Shown here in pieces: positions 15,618 to 22,976 of a DNA stretch of 23,998 bases; the first letter of the stretch is position 1; each line of letters starts with the position of its first letter. A program made the translations under genes and the position numbers. The notes below the pieces were generated by a model that was not told the DNA's origin, searched no databases, and saw only the letters and a list, made by a program, of their open reading frames with translations. The stretch is from positions 1 through 23,998 of the IMG/VR virus record IMGVR_UViG_3300033978_000195; one strand, written 5' to 3'. Source of the DNA: a virus.

Positions 15618-18600
15618 TGGCATACGGATTACAAAGTTTTAATAACGCTAACGAATATTTATTAGATAGCGACTACCCTAAACCGTGGTTTCATGCAAAA
15701 GCTACACTATATGGGCCTACAACAACAGGCCCATATACTGTTAAGTTTAGAGAAGGTGACGGTAGCGGTGGCTCTACACAGTTAGAGTTTAGAGCTTATA
15801 CATTAAATTATACTGCACCTAATCACGGCGTTAATCAAAAAACTGGATTTGCACTAATAACCATGCCAAATACTGAAATTTGGTATGCATGCGATAATTA
15901 TTGGCAATCTGGAATTAATGGTGCTTTTACAATATATGCATTAGTTCCTAGTACATATAATAATCCAGACGGTAGTTATAAAGAAGGCAGTAGTGATATA
16001 CCAGAAGTATATCTATTTTGTCACGAACATATTAATTTAACTAGTAGCAGTGGTACTTATGGTATGCAGATGTTTAATGCTGCAGGCCTATGCACGTTTG
16101 ATACAGGTCAAAAAATATTTAGACCTGTTGAAGGACAGCTATTGTATCATCCATATCCTAGTTTACGTGCAAGTATAGCTACGGCCAATCCTATTATTGA
16201 TACAGTATTTCCATATGTGCCTGGTGGTACACCTACTAGTTTTAATTTTGGTTATACCTTTTCAAAACCAATATTTTATTTACCTAAACTGTATTCTACT
16301 ATTAGTGCACCAGCAGTTGGTGGCAGAGCTAATCAGTATCAGGTGCAAGTAGGAGATCCTTATTTTATTTTTGAGGCAATGTCATTTTATAGACGTACTA
16401 GCGCCACACAAGTTGCTATAAAGCCTTATCTTAGAAATATTATATTTGAACAGGAATCCATAGGAACATTTCAATATTCTGTAGATGGTGCTGGCCAAGG
16501 ATTTATTATTATTTCTGATGGTAATAGGTATCCTGTTACTAGCGGCGGAACTTTTCCTTCTGCTACCTATAATATTACTGCTACTCCTAGTTCACCTAGT
16601 GAAGGCACACCGTTTACTATAACTATAAGTACTACTAATGTTCCAGCCGGTACAACATTTAATTATATGATGACAGGTAGTACTCTACTATCTATAGATC
16701 TTAATGTACCGCTAACAGGCACAATTACTATTGGTTCAAATGGACAAGCTACAATTACTCCTATAACAGCACTAATAGATGAATTTGATGACACAGAGCA
16801 AGTTGATTTTGTTCTTAAAGATAGTGTAACAGACGAAATAGTTAAAATATTTACTTTTACACTTACAAATACTCCAGCTCCAGCTGCTAGCTATGTATTG
16901 TCAAAGACTCCAGCTACTGGTGCTATTAGTGAAGGTAGTAGTTTTACTATTAGAGTAGATACTACATATGTTGCTGTAGGAACTCAATTAGGTTATACTG
17001 TTAGCGGATTGGATAGTTTAGATGGTAGTAATGTAGCTACTAGTGGAACATTTCCTGCCATACAAGGTACATTTCAGAGTGGTTATACAGAGAAAACTTT
17101 TTATACTACAGCAGATAATAGAACAGACGGTCAAAAAACTTTTACACTTATACTAACCGCAACTGGTCAAACAATACAAATAGTTATTAATGACACTAGC
17201 CAGTTTCCTACACAGGGAACTATGGTTAATTTAACAACTGCTACTTCTAGCAGAGACGAGGGACAAACAGCTACTGTTAGAGGCGATTGGGATTTCAATC
17301 AGTATACTTATGATAATAGGACCTTTAAATTACAAATAGCTAGTGGTAGTACAGCTAATAGTAGTGATGTAACAATTAGTCCAAGTGGATTTGTAACTCT
17401 TACTACCGTTTATAGTGGTGGAGAAATATTATCTATTTTTAGAAATTGGTCAGTTAGCATAACTAACGACTTAACTACTGAAGCTGGTAGCCCAGAAACA
17501 TTATTGCTTGAATTAGTAGACGCTAATGGTAGTGTTTATGATACACAAAGTATTACAATAAATGATACTAGTCAAACTCCTGCACCTACAGTATCGCTAT
17601 ATAGTGCGAGTCCTAGTGTTGATAGTGGTACTGGTTTAATATACTTAAATGAAACTACTACTAAAACTTTAAGCTTAACAGTTACATTAGATTTTACCGT
17701 AGCCAATGTACCAGTTTACTGGAAAACAAATGGCAGCGCAAACTTTACTAGTGCAGATGTAGATACTAGTTTAAGTGGAACTATTTATACTGTTGTAGGG
17801 CAAGTACAAAGAACACTACCAGATATTACAATTAAAACCGATTATACAACTGAAATTACAGCAGAAAGTTTTAGTATAGGATTTTATAGTGATAGCAGTT
17901 ACACTACACTATTATATCAAAGCCCAACAGTAAGTGTTAATGACACTAGCCAAACGCCAACATTAAATATATCCAATGTTTCAATAACGCCTAATCCCGT
18001 AGACGAGGGAAATAGTACTAGTATTGTATTTACTATACAAGATAGCGTAGTTCAAAGTATTTACTTTAAAATAGTAGGCGGAGCTGGTTTTAGCACAGGA
18101 GATGTATCTAGCTATACGCCAGCAACGAACACTTTTCAAAGTGCTACCGGGGCGGGAGCGCAACAAACAATTACAGTAACATTAAATGCCGATGCTACAA
18201 CAGAGGGCACAGAGCAATTTTATATTTATTTCTTTACTGCAGGTACTTGGAATAGTGGCAGCCCTGTAGACTCTAATCGTTGGGGGCTAATAGGACCAAT
18301 AAATGTTAACGATACTAGTACAACTCCTATAGTTAGAACATTTACCCGCAGCGTTAGCGAAGTAAATGAAGGAGGTAGTTTTAGTATAACATTTACAACT
18401 AACCAGGCTGGTAGCTTTAATTATAGTATTCTTGGAGTAAGTAGTGCAGATATAGGTGGTGCTAGCTTAACTGGTACAGTTAGTAATGGTACAGTATTAA
18501 ACTATACAGCTAGTTCTGATAGTGCAACTGAAGGCGACGAAACCTTTACTATTAGATTAGATTCGTATACTGATGTAAATACTAGTGTAATAATTAGAGA

Positions 18601-21478
18601 TACTAGTTTAACACCAGCACCTAGCGCAGCATCAATATCACTAAATACTCTTGGACAAAGTTTAAGTGGTGGTTATATAAGCAGTGGAGTCTATTGGGTA
18701 ACATGGACCCTAAGCAGCCAAACTACTATAATCTTTAGTACTGAACATGAACTACCCATAGGTGCAACTGGTGTAGATACCAGTATAGCTGTATATAATA
18801 GCAGTGGAATATTGCAGCACACATCTGGAGCAGGTGATGACGATGGTATAGACAATCGCGGCGTTAATTATAGTAGTAGATTATCGCTAACACTAGCAGC
18901 TGGAACTTACTATGGTGCTATAGGAGTTTACTCTGGATCCTATACTTTTAGTAATTATTGGACAGTGTCAGGATTTTCTGCAACAACCCTAAACAATAAT
19001 ATTAGTAATATACGTGTTAGTTTATGGACTGGTACCCCTCAGCCACAATTACAAGGTGTTAGTGCGCCTAGTAGCGTTAATGAAGGTGATACCGCCACAT
19101 TTAGTTTCACGCTATTAGATACCACAGACAGAACACTATACTGGAGAATTGTTGGTACTAATACTAGTGCCGGTGATTTTACCAGCAGTACTAGTGGCAG
19201 TTGGGCTAATCAGTGGCCTAGAAGCTCACAAAATCTTAGTGTTAGTATAGCAGCAGATTCTACAACTGAGTCTACTGCAGAAAGCTTTAAGTGGCAACTA
19301 TCAACTACTAGTAATTTTAGCGATATATTTTATGATACAGCCAGTTCAGCAACTAGTACAACTATAAATGATACCAGTCAAACACCAGTACCTTCCTGGA
19401 GTTTTGGTACACCACCTGCAGAAATACATGAAGGCGTTACATATGGTATAGCCTTTTTTGCAAGTAATTGGTCTGGAAATACAGCATACTTTTACTTAGT
19501 TGGTCCTAGCAGTGGTACAAATGCTAGTGGTGAAGTTAGCTTACTAACTAGCAGCACGTATGTTAATTCTAACTATATAGATGTGCAAGTAAACTTTACA
19601 GCAACACAAGACTATAACACAGAAGCTGACGAATTTTTTAGAATAGAAGCTAGAAACAGTGCAGGAACAGTTTTGGCTACTAGTAGTAATATTAAAATTA
19701 TTGCTAAAGGTGCACCTAATTATTACTTTGGAGCTATTCCAGATCCAATGAATGAGGGCACCACTTATAGCGTAACATTTACAGCTGAAAATATTAGAAA
19801 CACTACTTTTACGTTTCAAACAATAGCTCCTACAAGCGGAACAAATGCTAGTGCTGAGGTAAGTATTAGCCCCTCAAGCTGGACTTCATCTAGTAGCAGC
19901 GATAGTAGTAGCGTTACGCTTAGTATTACACCAACAGCAGATGGAGTAATAGAATTAGACGAATATTTTAGATTTGGTGCCTATATTGGTGGGTCACTTG
20001 CCACAGGCACAGGAAATATTAGAATACCAGGAGATGGAGCAGCACCTAGTGGAACATTTAGTGTTAGCCCTAGTACCCATACTGGTGTAGCAAATATTTA
20101 TGGTGATTGGTCTATTAGCGGTAATCCTACGCCGTCTGTAAGAATTGACAGCGATCAAGGCTATCAGGCAACTAGCTTAGGTACACAAGGAAGCAGTTTA
20201 TTAGAAACTAACGTAGCTCAAACTACTACTTATACACTTACAGCAACTAATGCATTTGGTACACTTACTATTAATAGTACTTCAACAGTACCAGGTGTTA
20301 GCGCTACCCTAAGTGCAAGTCCTAGTACAATTACTGCTGGTCAATCTAGTACACTAAGCTATACAACTACAAATGCTACATATGCAAACATTAATAATGG
20401 TGTAGGCGGGATTACTGTAGGAAGTGGCAGTGTTGTTGTATATCCTACTTCAACTACAACTTATACCCTTAGTGCTTTTAATGCTCAAAATAGTGGCAGC
20501 GCTCAAGCAACGGTTACAGTAAATCCTGCTAGTGGTACCTACTTAAGTCAATACTGTAGTGGTTATACACTGTACTATCGCTATGCTAATGGCTCTGGTG
20601 GATATTATGATCAGGTTCAGGAATACAACAGCCCAACTTGTGGATATGTAGCACCTCCACCTCCTCCGCCGCCACCTCCACCTCCTCCGCCACCTCCACC
20701 TGCGCTAAGTACTAGTAATTCGTATGTAAGCCCAGCTAACCCAACTAGTCAATATTTTAGTATTATAGTAGGATTAGATCAGCCAGCAACTACAACAGTA
20801 TATTTAAATGCTAGTATTACATTTAGAAATAGTGGCGGCGGTATAACTGCAGGTCCAAATAATGTGTCTAATATTGGACAAATTAATCCAGGATCTCAGA
20901 CGTTTACCTATACTGCAAATGGTGCAGATGGTTGGACAAATGCAGATAGTACTGGTTGGTATAACCGTATTGATTGGACTTCTAATGAGGCACCAGGTAC
21001 GGCAACAACAACTTTTTACTACTATTGGGCACCACCTCCTCCACCACCTCCACCACCTCCTCCAGCACCACCACCGCCAGCTCCACCACCCCCTCCACCG
21101 CCTCCTCCACCACCTCCACCCCCACCTCCGCCACCTGCAAGTGGCCCAGTATATGTAAGCTATAATATTACTGGAGGCGATAACGCTACTAATAATACTG
21201 TTAATGTAAGTCTATTTTTAGTAGCTGGACAAACGTTGCAGGCAGGTACTGGACCAACTGGTGCAAGCTGGGCTCCTGGTATAGTGTGGAATGGTACTGA
21301 TAGTTATATAAGACTAGTAAACGGTTCTGGTACTACTGTTATTGTTGATGATGACGCCGCTGGTGGCTTAGCATCTTATTTTTCTTATAGTGTGTCAAGT
21401 ACTGGTAATTATACACTAAAATTTGGTGCATATAATAATAGTAATGCTAGCGGTACAGGAGCATATAGAATCACTTAA
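15617..21478 (+). CDS. Giant modular fibre/adhesin with Calx-beta-like repeats and polyproline hinges
   Basis: 1953 residues. Residues 1-315 hold two YGLQ-type units (AYGLQSFNNANEYLLDS; TYGMQMFNAAGLCTFDTG near 148), likely the virion attachment end. From about 318 to 1470 there are about nine Calx-beta-like domains of roughly 100-125 residues, each with an SEG or NEG turn at the start (PSEGTPFTI, ISEGSSFTI, VDEGNSTSI, VNEGGSFSI, VNEGDTATF, MNEGTTYSV), a late TTEG/TTES acidic turn, and often ending NDTSQTP. A different domain sits at about 1000-1145 (GDDDGIDNRGVNYSS, LAAGTYYGAIG), PPC/DVUA0089-like. Then come two Ig/PKD-like domains (about 1475-1642), a Cys-pair module (YCSGYTLYYR to SPTCGY), 16 prolines (1680-1695), a roughly 110-residue beta domain, a Pro/Ala tract (1806-1840), and a terminal PPC-like domain. 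No signal peptide, so it is virion-borne, probably a side fibre. Calx-beta folds often bind calcium, which is plausible here but unproven. Confidence 0.82.
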   Translation: MAYGLQSFNNANEYLLDSDYPKPWFHAKATLYGPTTTGPYTVKFREGDGSGGSTQLEFRAYTLNYTAPNHGVNQKTGFALITMPNTEIWYACDNYWQSGINGAFTIYALVPSTYNNPDGSYKEGSSDIPEVYLFCHEHINLTSSSGTYGMQMFNAAGLCTFDTGQKIFRPVEGQLLYHPYPSLRASIATANPIIDTVFPYVPGGTPTSFNFGYTFSKPIFYLPKLYSTISAPAVGGRANQYQVQVGDPYFIFEAMSFYRRTSATQVAIKPYLRNIIFEQESIGTFQYSVDGAGQGFIIISDGNRYPVTSGGTFPSATYNITATPSSPSEGTPFTITISTTNVPAGTTFNYMMTGSTLLSIDLNVPLTGTITIGSNGQATITPITALIDEFDDTEQVDFVLKDSVTDEIVKIFTFTLTNTPAPAASYVLSKTPATGAISEGSSFTIRVDTTYVAVGTQLGYTVSGLDSLDGSNVATSGTFPAIQGTFQSGYTEKTFYTTADNRTDGQKTFTLILTATGQTIQIVINDTSQFPTQGTMVNLTTATSSRDEGQTATVRGDWDFNQYTYDNRTFKLQIASGSTANSSDVTISPSGFVTLTTVYSGGEILSIFRNWSVSITNDLTTEAGSPETLLLELVDANGSVYDTQSITINDTSQTPAPTVSLYSASPSVDSGTGLIYLNETTTKTLSLTVTLDFTVANVPVYWKTNGSANFTSADVDTSLSGTIYTVVGQVQRTLPDITIKTDYTTEITAESFSIGFYSDSSYTTLLYQSPTVSVNDTSQTPTLNISNVSITPNPVDEGNSTSIVFTIQDSVVQSIYFKIVGGAGFSTGDVSSYTPATNTFQSATGAGAQQTITVTLNADATTEGTEQFYIYFFTAGTWNSGSPVDSNRWGLIGPINVNDTSTTPIVRTFTRSVSEVNEGGSFSITFTTNQAGSFNYSILGVSSADIGGASLTGTVSNGTVLNYTASSDSATEGDETFTIRLDSYTDVNTSVIIRDTSLTPAPSAASISLNTLGQSLSGGYISSGVYWVTWTLSSQTTIIFSTEHELPIGATGVDTSIAVYNSSGILQHTSGAGDDDGIDNRGVNYSSRLSLTLAAGTYYGAIGVYSGSYTFSNYWTVSGFSATTLNNNISNIRVSLWTGTPQPQLQGVSAPSSVNEGDTATFSFTLLDTTDRTLYWRIVGTNTSAGDFTSSTSGSWANQWPRSSQNLSVSIAADSTTESTAESFKWQLSTTSNFSDIFYDTASSATSTTINDTSQTPVPSWSFGTPPAEIHEGVTYGIAFFASNWSGNTAYFYLVGPSSGTNASGEVSLLTSSTYVNSNYIDVQVNFTATQDYNTEADEFFRIEARNSAGTVLATSSNIKIIAKGAPNYYFGAIPDPMNEGTTYSVTFTAENIRNTTFTFQTIAPTSGTNASAEVSISPSSWTSSSSSDSSSVTLSITPTADGVIELDEYFRFGAYIGGSLATGTGNIRIPGDGAAPSGTFSVSPSTHTGVANIYGDWSISGNPTPSVRIDSDQGYQATSLGTQGSSLLETNVAQTTTYTLTATNAFGTLTINSTSTVPGVSATLSASPSTITAGQSSTLSYTTTNATYANINNGVGGITVGSGSVVVYPTSTTTYTLSAFNAQNSGSAQATVTVNPASGTYLSQYCSGYTLYYRYANGSGGYYDQVQEYNSPTCGYVAPPPPPPPPPPPPPPPPALSTSNSYVSPANPTSQYFSIIVGLDQPATTTVYLNASITFRNSGGGITAGPNNVSNIGQINPGSQTFTYTANGADGWTNADSTGWYNRIDWTSNEAPGTATTTFYYYWAPPPPPPPPPPPAPPPPAPPPPPPPPPPPPPPPPPPASGPVYVSYNITGGDNATNNTVNVSLFLVAGQTLQAGTGPTGASWAPGIVWNGTDSYIRLVNGSGTTVIVDDDAAGGLASYFSYSVSSTGNYTLKFGAYNNSNASGTGAYRIT
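20654..20701 (+). repeat. Polyproline tract 1 (16 Pro codons)
   Basis: Sixteen consecutive CCN codons (CCT, CCA and CCG mixed) encode residues 1680-1695 of the giant fibre, directly after the Cys-pair module. Mixed codons limit replication slippage. The template strand is a GGN repeat. Confidence 0.95.
21032..21136 (+). repeat. Polyproline tract 2 (11P-A-4P-A-18P)
   Basis: Thirty-five codons encode residues 1806-1840, 33 prolines with two alanines. It links the penultimate beta domain to the terminal PPC-like domain. It is in the same codon phase as the tract at 20654, so recombination between them would delete the domain in between in frame. Confidence 0.95.
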
Positions 21479-21494
21479 CTTGTTAAGTGATTTT
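21469..21494 (+). terminator. Intrinsic terminator overlapping the giant fibre stop codon
   Basis: A 10-bp stem AATCACTTAA (21469-21478) / TTAAGTGATT (21483-21492) has a CTTG loop, and the T tract runs through 21494. The TAA stop forms the end of the ascending arm. The stem is AT-rich, so it may be leaky, which would explain the second terminator at 21589. Confidence 0.75.
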
Positions 21495-21588
21495 AGATCG
21501 ACAAATCTACCCCGACCTGGCGACCGAGCTGACTAAACCAACTTGGAAACCACAGGTCGACTAACAAAGAACTCAAAAAGTTCCGCTC
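21495..21588 (+). other. GC-rich intergenic segment with potential RNA structure
   Basis: This is noncoding and lies between two terminators. Positions 21511-21560 contain 29 G/C of 50, well above the surrounding genes. A 7-bp arm pair CGACCTG (21513-21519) / CAGGTCG (21553-21559) encloses a 33-nt loop. A second CGACC (21521-21525) could compete for GGTCG. Smaller hairpins are AGAT (21495-21498) / ATCT (21504-21507) and GAACT (21569-21573) / AGTTC (21579-21583). It is not a tRNA: there is no T-loop or CCA end. It may be a small RNA, a 3'-UTR element, or a remnant of acquired DNA. No promoter of its own is evident. Confidence 0.4.
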
Positions 21589-21626
21589 AATGCCCTGCTC
21601 AATAACGATTGAGCAGGGCATTTTTT
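21589..21626 (+). terminator. Strong intrinsic terminator before the second fibre operon
   Basis: A perfect 15-bp stem AATGCCCTGCTCAAT (21589-21603) / ATTGAGCAGGGCATT (21608-21622) has an AACG loop, and T residues continue to 21626. It is the strongest terminator in the window. It ends only 4 nt before the -35 box of the next promoter. Confidence 0.92.
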
Positions 21627-21630
21627 ATAG

Positions 21631-21659
21631 TTGACAAGTCTTTGCCCTTGTGATATAAT
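21631..21659 (+). promoter_or_regulatory. Sigma70-type extended -10 promoter for the second fibre operon (P2)
   Basis: Perfect TTGACA (21631-21636) and TATAAT (21654-21659) with a 17-nt spacer and TGA directly before the -10. The spacer contains CCCTTGTG (21645-21652) at exactly the same offset as the promoter at 1351. Expected to be very strong. It has no obvious operator. Confidence 0.9.
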
Positions 21660-21781
21660 ATACAAGAGTTGAGAAAGGTTTAAATATTTTTACTTGACAA
21701 CAGCGGAGCCACTAAAATTAGTTGGCAGACTAGCTACAATTAAACCTGTATGTTAACCACTGCTAACAAAGAGGAGCTGCA
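21660..21781 (+). promoter_or_regulatory. Long 5' leader with ribosome binding site for the coiled-coil protein gene
   Basis: A roughly 115-nt untranslated leader, longer than any other in the window. It contains a potential stem CCACTAA / TTAGTTGG (21709-21724, one mismatch or bulge). The ribosome site is GAGGAG at 21771-21776, 5 nt before ATG 21782. A 14-codon reading frame (21750-21794) overlaps this start but has no good ribosome site of its own. Confidence 0.5.
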
Positions 21782-22126
21782 ATGGATGCTGTAGAGAATA
21801 ACAGCCTGATACAAACTATTAGTGTAGCAGGAATGGCCTTAATTGCCCTAGGCGTAGGTATACAAAAATTAGTAAAAGAGTGGCGTAGTACCGATGCAGA
21901 AACCAGTGTTATTAAAATGATGCACGAGGAGTTAGAGCGTATGGGTACACAAAATGCTAAGCTCACTGAGGAACTAACTAAGTTGCAAAATGAGATTGTA
22001 GAGCTAAACACTCAGCTAACTAAGTTAAGTATAGAAAATAATAAACTTCAACAAGATATAGCAGCACTAACAACTGAACTTAACAGTTTTAAGAAGTTAG
22101 CAGCAATAAGAAAGGTAAAGGTGTAA
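21782..22126 (+). CDS. Membrane-anchored coiled-coil protein, unknown function
   Basis: 114 residues. Residues 9-29 form one hydrophobic helix (LIQTISVAGMALIALGVGI) after a short acidic N terminus, followed by a basic stop (QKLVKEWR). Residues 44-105 are a long coiled coil with Leu/Ile spacing (LTEELTKLQNEIVELNTQLT) and a basic tail (AAIRKVKV). The predicted topology is a single N-terminal membrane anchor with a cytoplasmic or periplasmic coiled coil. It is the first gene of the operon driven by the 21631 promoter and is preceded by GAGGAG. Its place ahead of fibre genes is unlike a lysis cassette, and no partner holin, endolysin or lipobox is seen, so spanin or holin calls are not supported. 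It may aid tail fibre assembly or act at the membrane. I do not recognise a named family. Confidence 0.75.
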   Translation: MDAVENNSLIQTISVAGMALIALGVGIQKLVKEWRSTDAETSVIKMMHEELERMGTQNAKLTEELTKLQNEIVELNTQLTKLSIENNKLQQDIAALTTELNSFKKLAAIRKVKV

Positions 22127-22127
22127 C

Positions 22128-22727
22128 ATGACAATGACACCTGCTAAAATTAATTATAAGATTTATCAGGGTAGTACTTTTAAAGAAGTCTATCGCTGGG
22201 AATCGCAAACTAAACAGTATGCTAACATTAGTGCTATTACAAAAGCAGCACCTTGTGTAATTACTACTAGTGCAAATCACGGTATTCCTAGTGGTTGGCG
22301 TGTGCGCGTTACAGGTGCAGGCGGCATGAAAGAAATTAACATGACTGCTGAAGATAGTTACTATATTGCTACTGGTGCAGGCAATAATACTATAACCCTA
22401 AACCAAGTAAATAGTGCAGGCTATACAACTTATACTAGCGGCGGTGTTGTAGAGTGGAATACTCCAATACCACTAACAGGTTTTACAGCTAAAATGCAAC
22501 TACGTGAAACTATTGATAGTTCAGTAATACTAGAACTTACACACCTAAATGGTGGTATATCAATAGATACCGCAAACTATACAATTACAGTAACAATGAC
22601 CAGCGCACAAACTGCGCTATTTAATTTTCCCACAGCAATTTATAGCCTAGAACTAACTGATAGCAACGGCGACGTAACAACATTTATTCAAGGCAACCTA
22701 ACCTTAATACAGGAGGTTACACGATGA
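22128..22727 (+). CDS. BppU-like tail/baseplate protein with an inserted E1-FCCH-like domain
   Basis: 199 residues, starting 1 nt after the previous stop. ATG 22134 is an alternative start two codons later. The outer parts, residues 1-30 (KINYKIYQGSTFKEVYRWES) and 111-199 (PIPLTGFTAKMQLRETIDSS, then IYSLELTDSNGDVTTFIQGN and LIQEVTR), fit the BppU N-terminal-like fold of phage upper baseplate or fibre adaptor proteins. Residues 31-110 interrupt it with an independent module: ITTSANHGI, VRVTGAGGMKEIN, NTITLNQVNSAGYTTYTSGG. This is the pattern I associate with the ubiquitin-activating E1 FCCH-like domain frequently found in phage tail proteins. It probably links the fibre at 22977 to the tail. 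It overlaps the next gene by ATGA. The family names come from motif memory, not a search. Confidence 0.75.
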   Translation: MTMTPAKINYKIYQGSTFKEVYRWESQTKQYANISAITKAAPCVITTSANHGIPSGWRVRVTGAGGMKEINMTAEDSYYIATGAGNNTITLNQVNSAGYTTYTSGGVVEWNTPIPLTGFTAKMQLRETIDSSVILELTHLNGGISIDTANYTITVTMTSAQTALFNFPTAIYSLELTDSNGDVTTFIQGNLTLIQEVTR

Positions 22728-22963
22728 CAACTGAGGTAATTGTCACCGAGAAAAACAATCAAGTAGTTATTGAACGTAAAGAGCCTCAGGTTGTAGTTGC
22801 CGGTTTAATGGGTCCCGCTGGTGCTACGACTATACAGGCTATGACTGACATAGATTTAACTAACTTAACAAATGGCGGACTCTTAGTATATCAAACCTTA
22901 GTACAAAAATGGGTAGCAACCACAACGCTTGATGCCCAGAATATGGAAGGTGGCTATTATTAA
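22724..22963 (+). CDS. Small fibre-associated protein with collagen-like turn
   Basis: 79 residues, overlapping the previous gene by ATGA. The N terminus has two beta strands (EVIVTEKNNQVVIERKEPQV) and then a short GPAG collagen-like turn. The C-terminal half, DIDLTNLTNGGLLVYQTLVQ followed by KWVATTTLDAQNMEGGYY, resembles the conserved tail of small proteins placed just before fibre genes in many phages. It is probably a trimerisation or joining piece between the BppU-like adaptor and the large fibre. There is no catalytic motif. The GGAG at 22966-22969 just after its stop serves the next gene. Confidence 0.7.
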   Translation: MTTEVIVTEKNNQVVIERKEPQVVVAGLMGPAGATTIQAMTDIDLTNLTNGGLLVYQTLVQKWVATTTLDAQNMEGGYY

Positions 22964-22976
22964 TCGGAGATAAGAA

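Noticed and set aside
18146-18172. Short GC-rich patch in the Calx-beta region
   Set aside because: It encodes an ordinary Gly/Ala turn (ATGAGAQQ) and shows no repeat or stem that stands out.
20862-21158. Frame-shifted open frame rich in His/Leu across the proline tract
   Set aside because: The HLLHHLHH pattern is just the CCT/CCA repeat read in another frame. No start signal.
21495-21588. tRNA gene in the GC-rich intergenic segment
   Set aside because: No acceptor stem, T-loop or CCA end on either strand. Only scattered D-loop-like letters on the reverse strand.
21694-21722. Second TTGACA at 21694-21699 as an extra promoter
   Set aside because: At 17 nt spacing the -10 would be ATTAGT, a poor match with no extended -10.
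21750-21794. 14-codon leader peptide overlapping the start at 21782
   Set aside because: No ribosome site of its own, and it contains the ribosome site of the real gene. Coincidental unless conserved.
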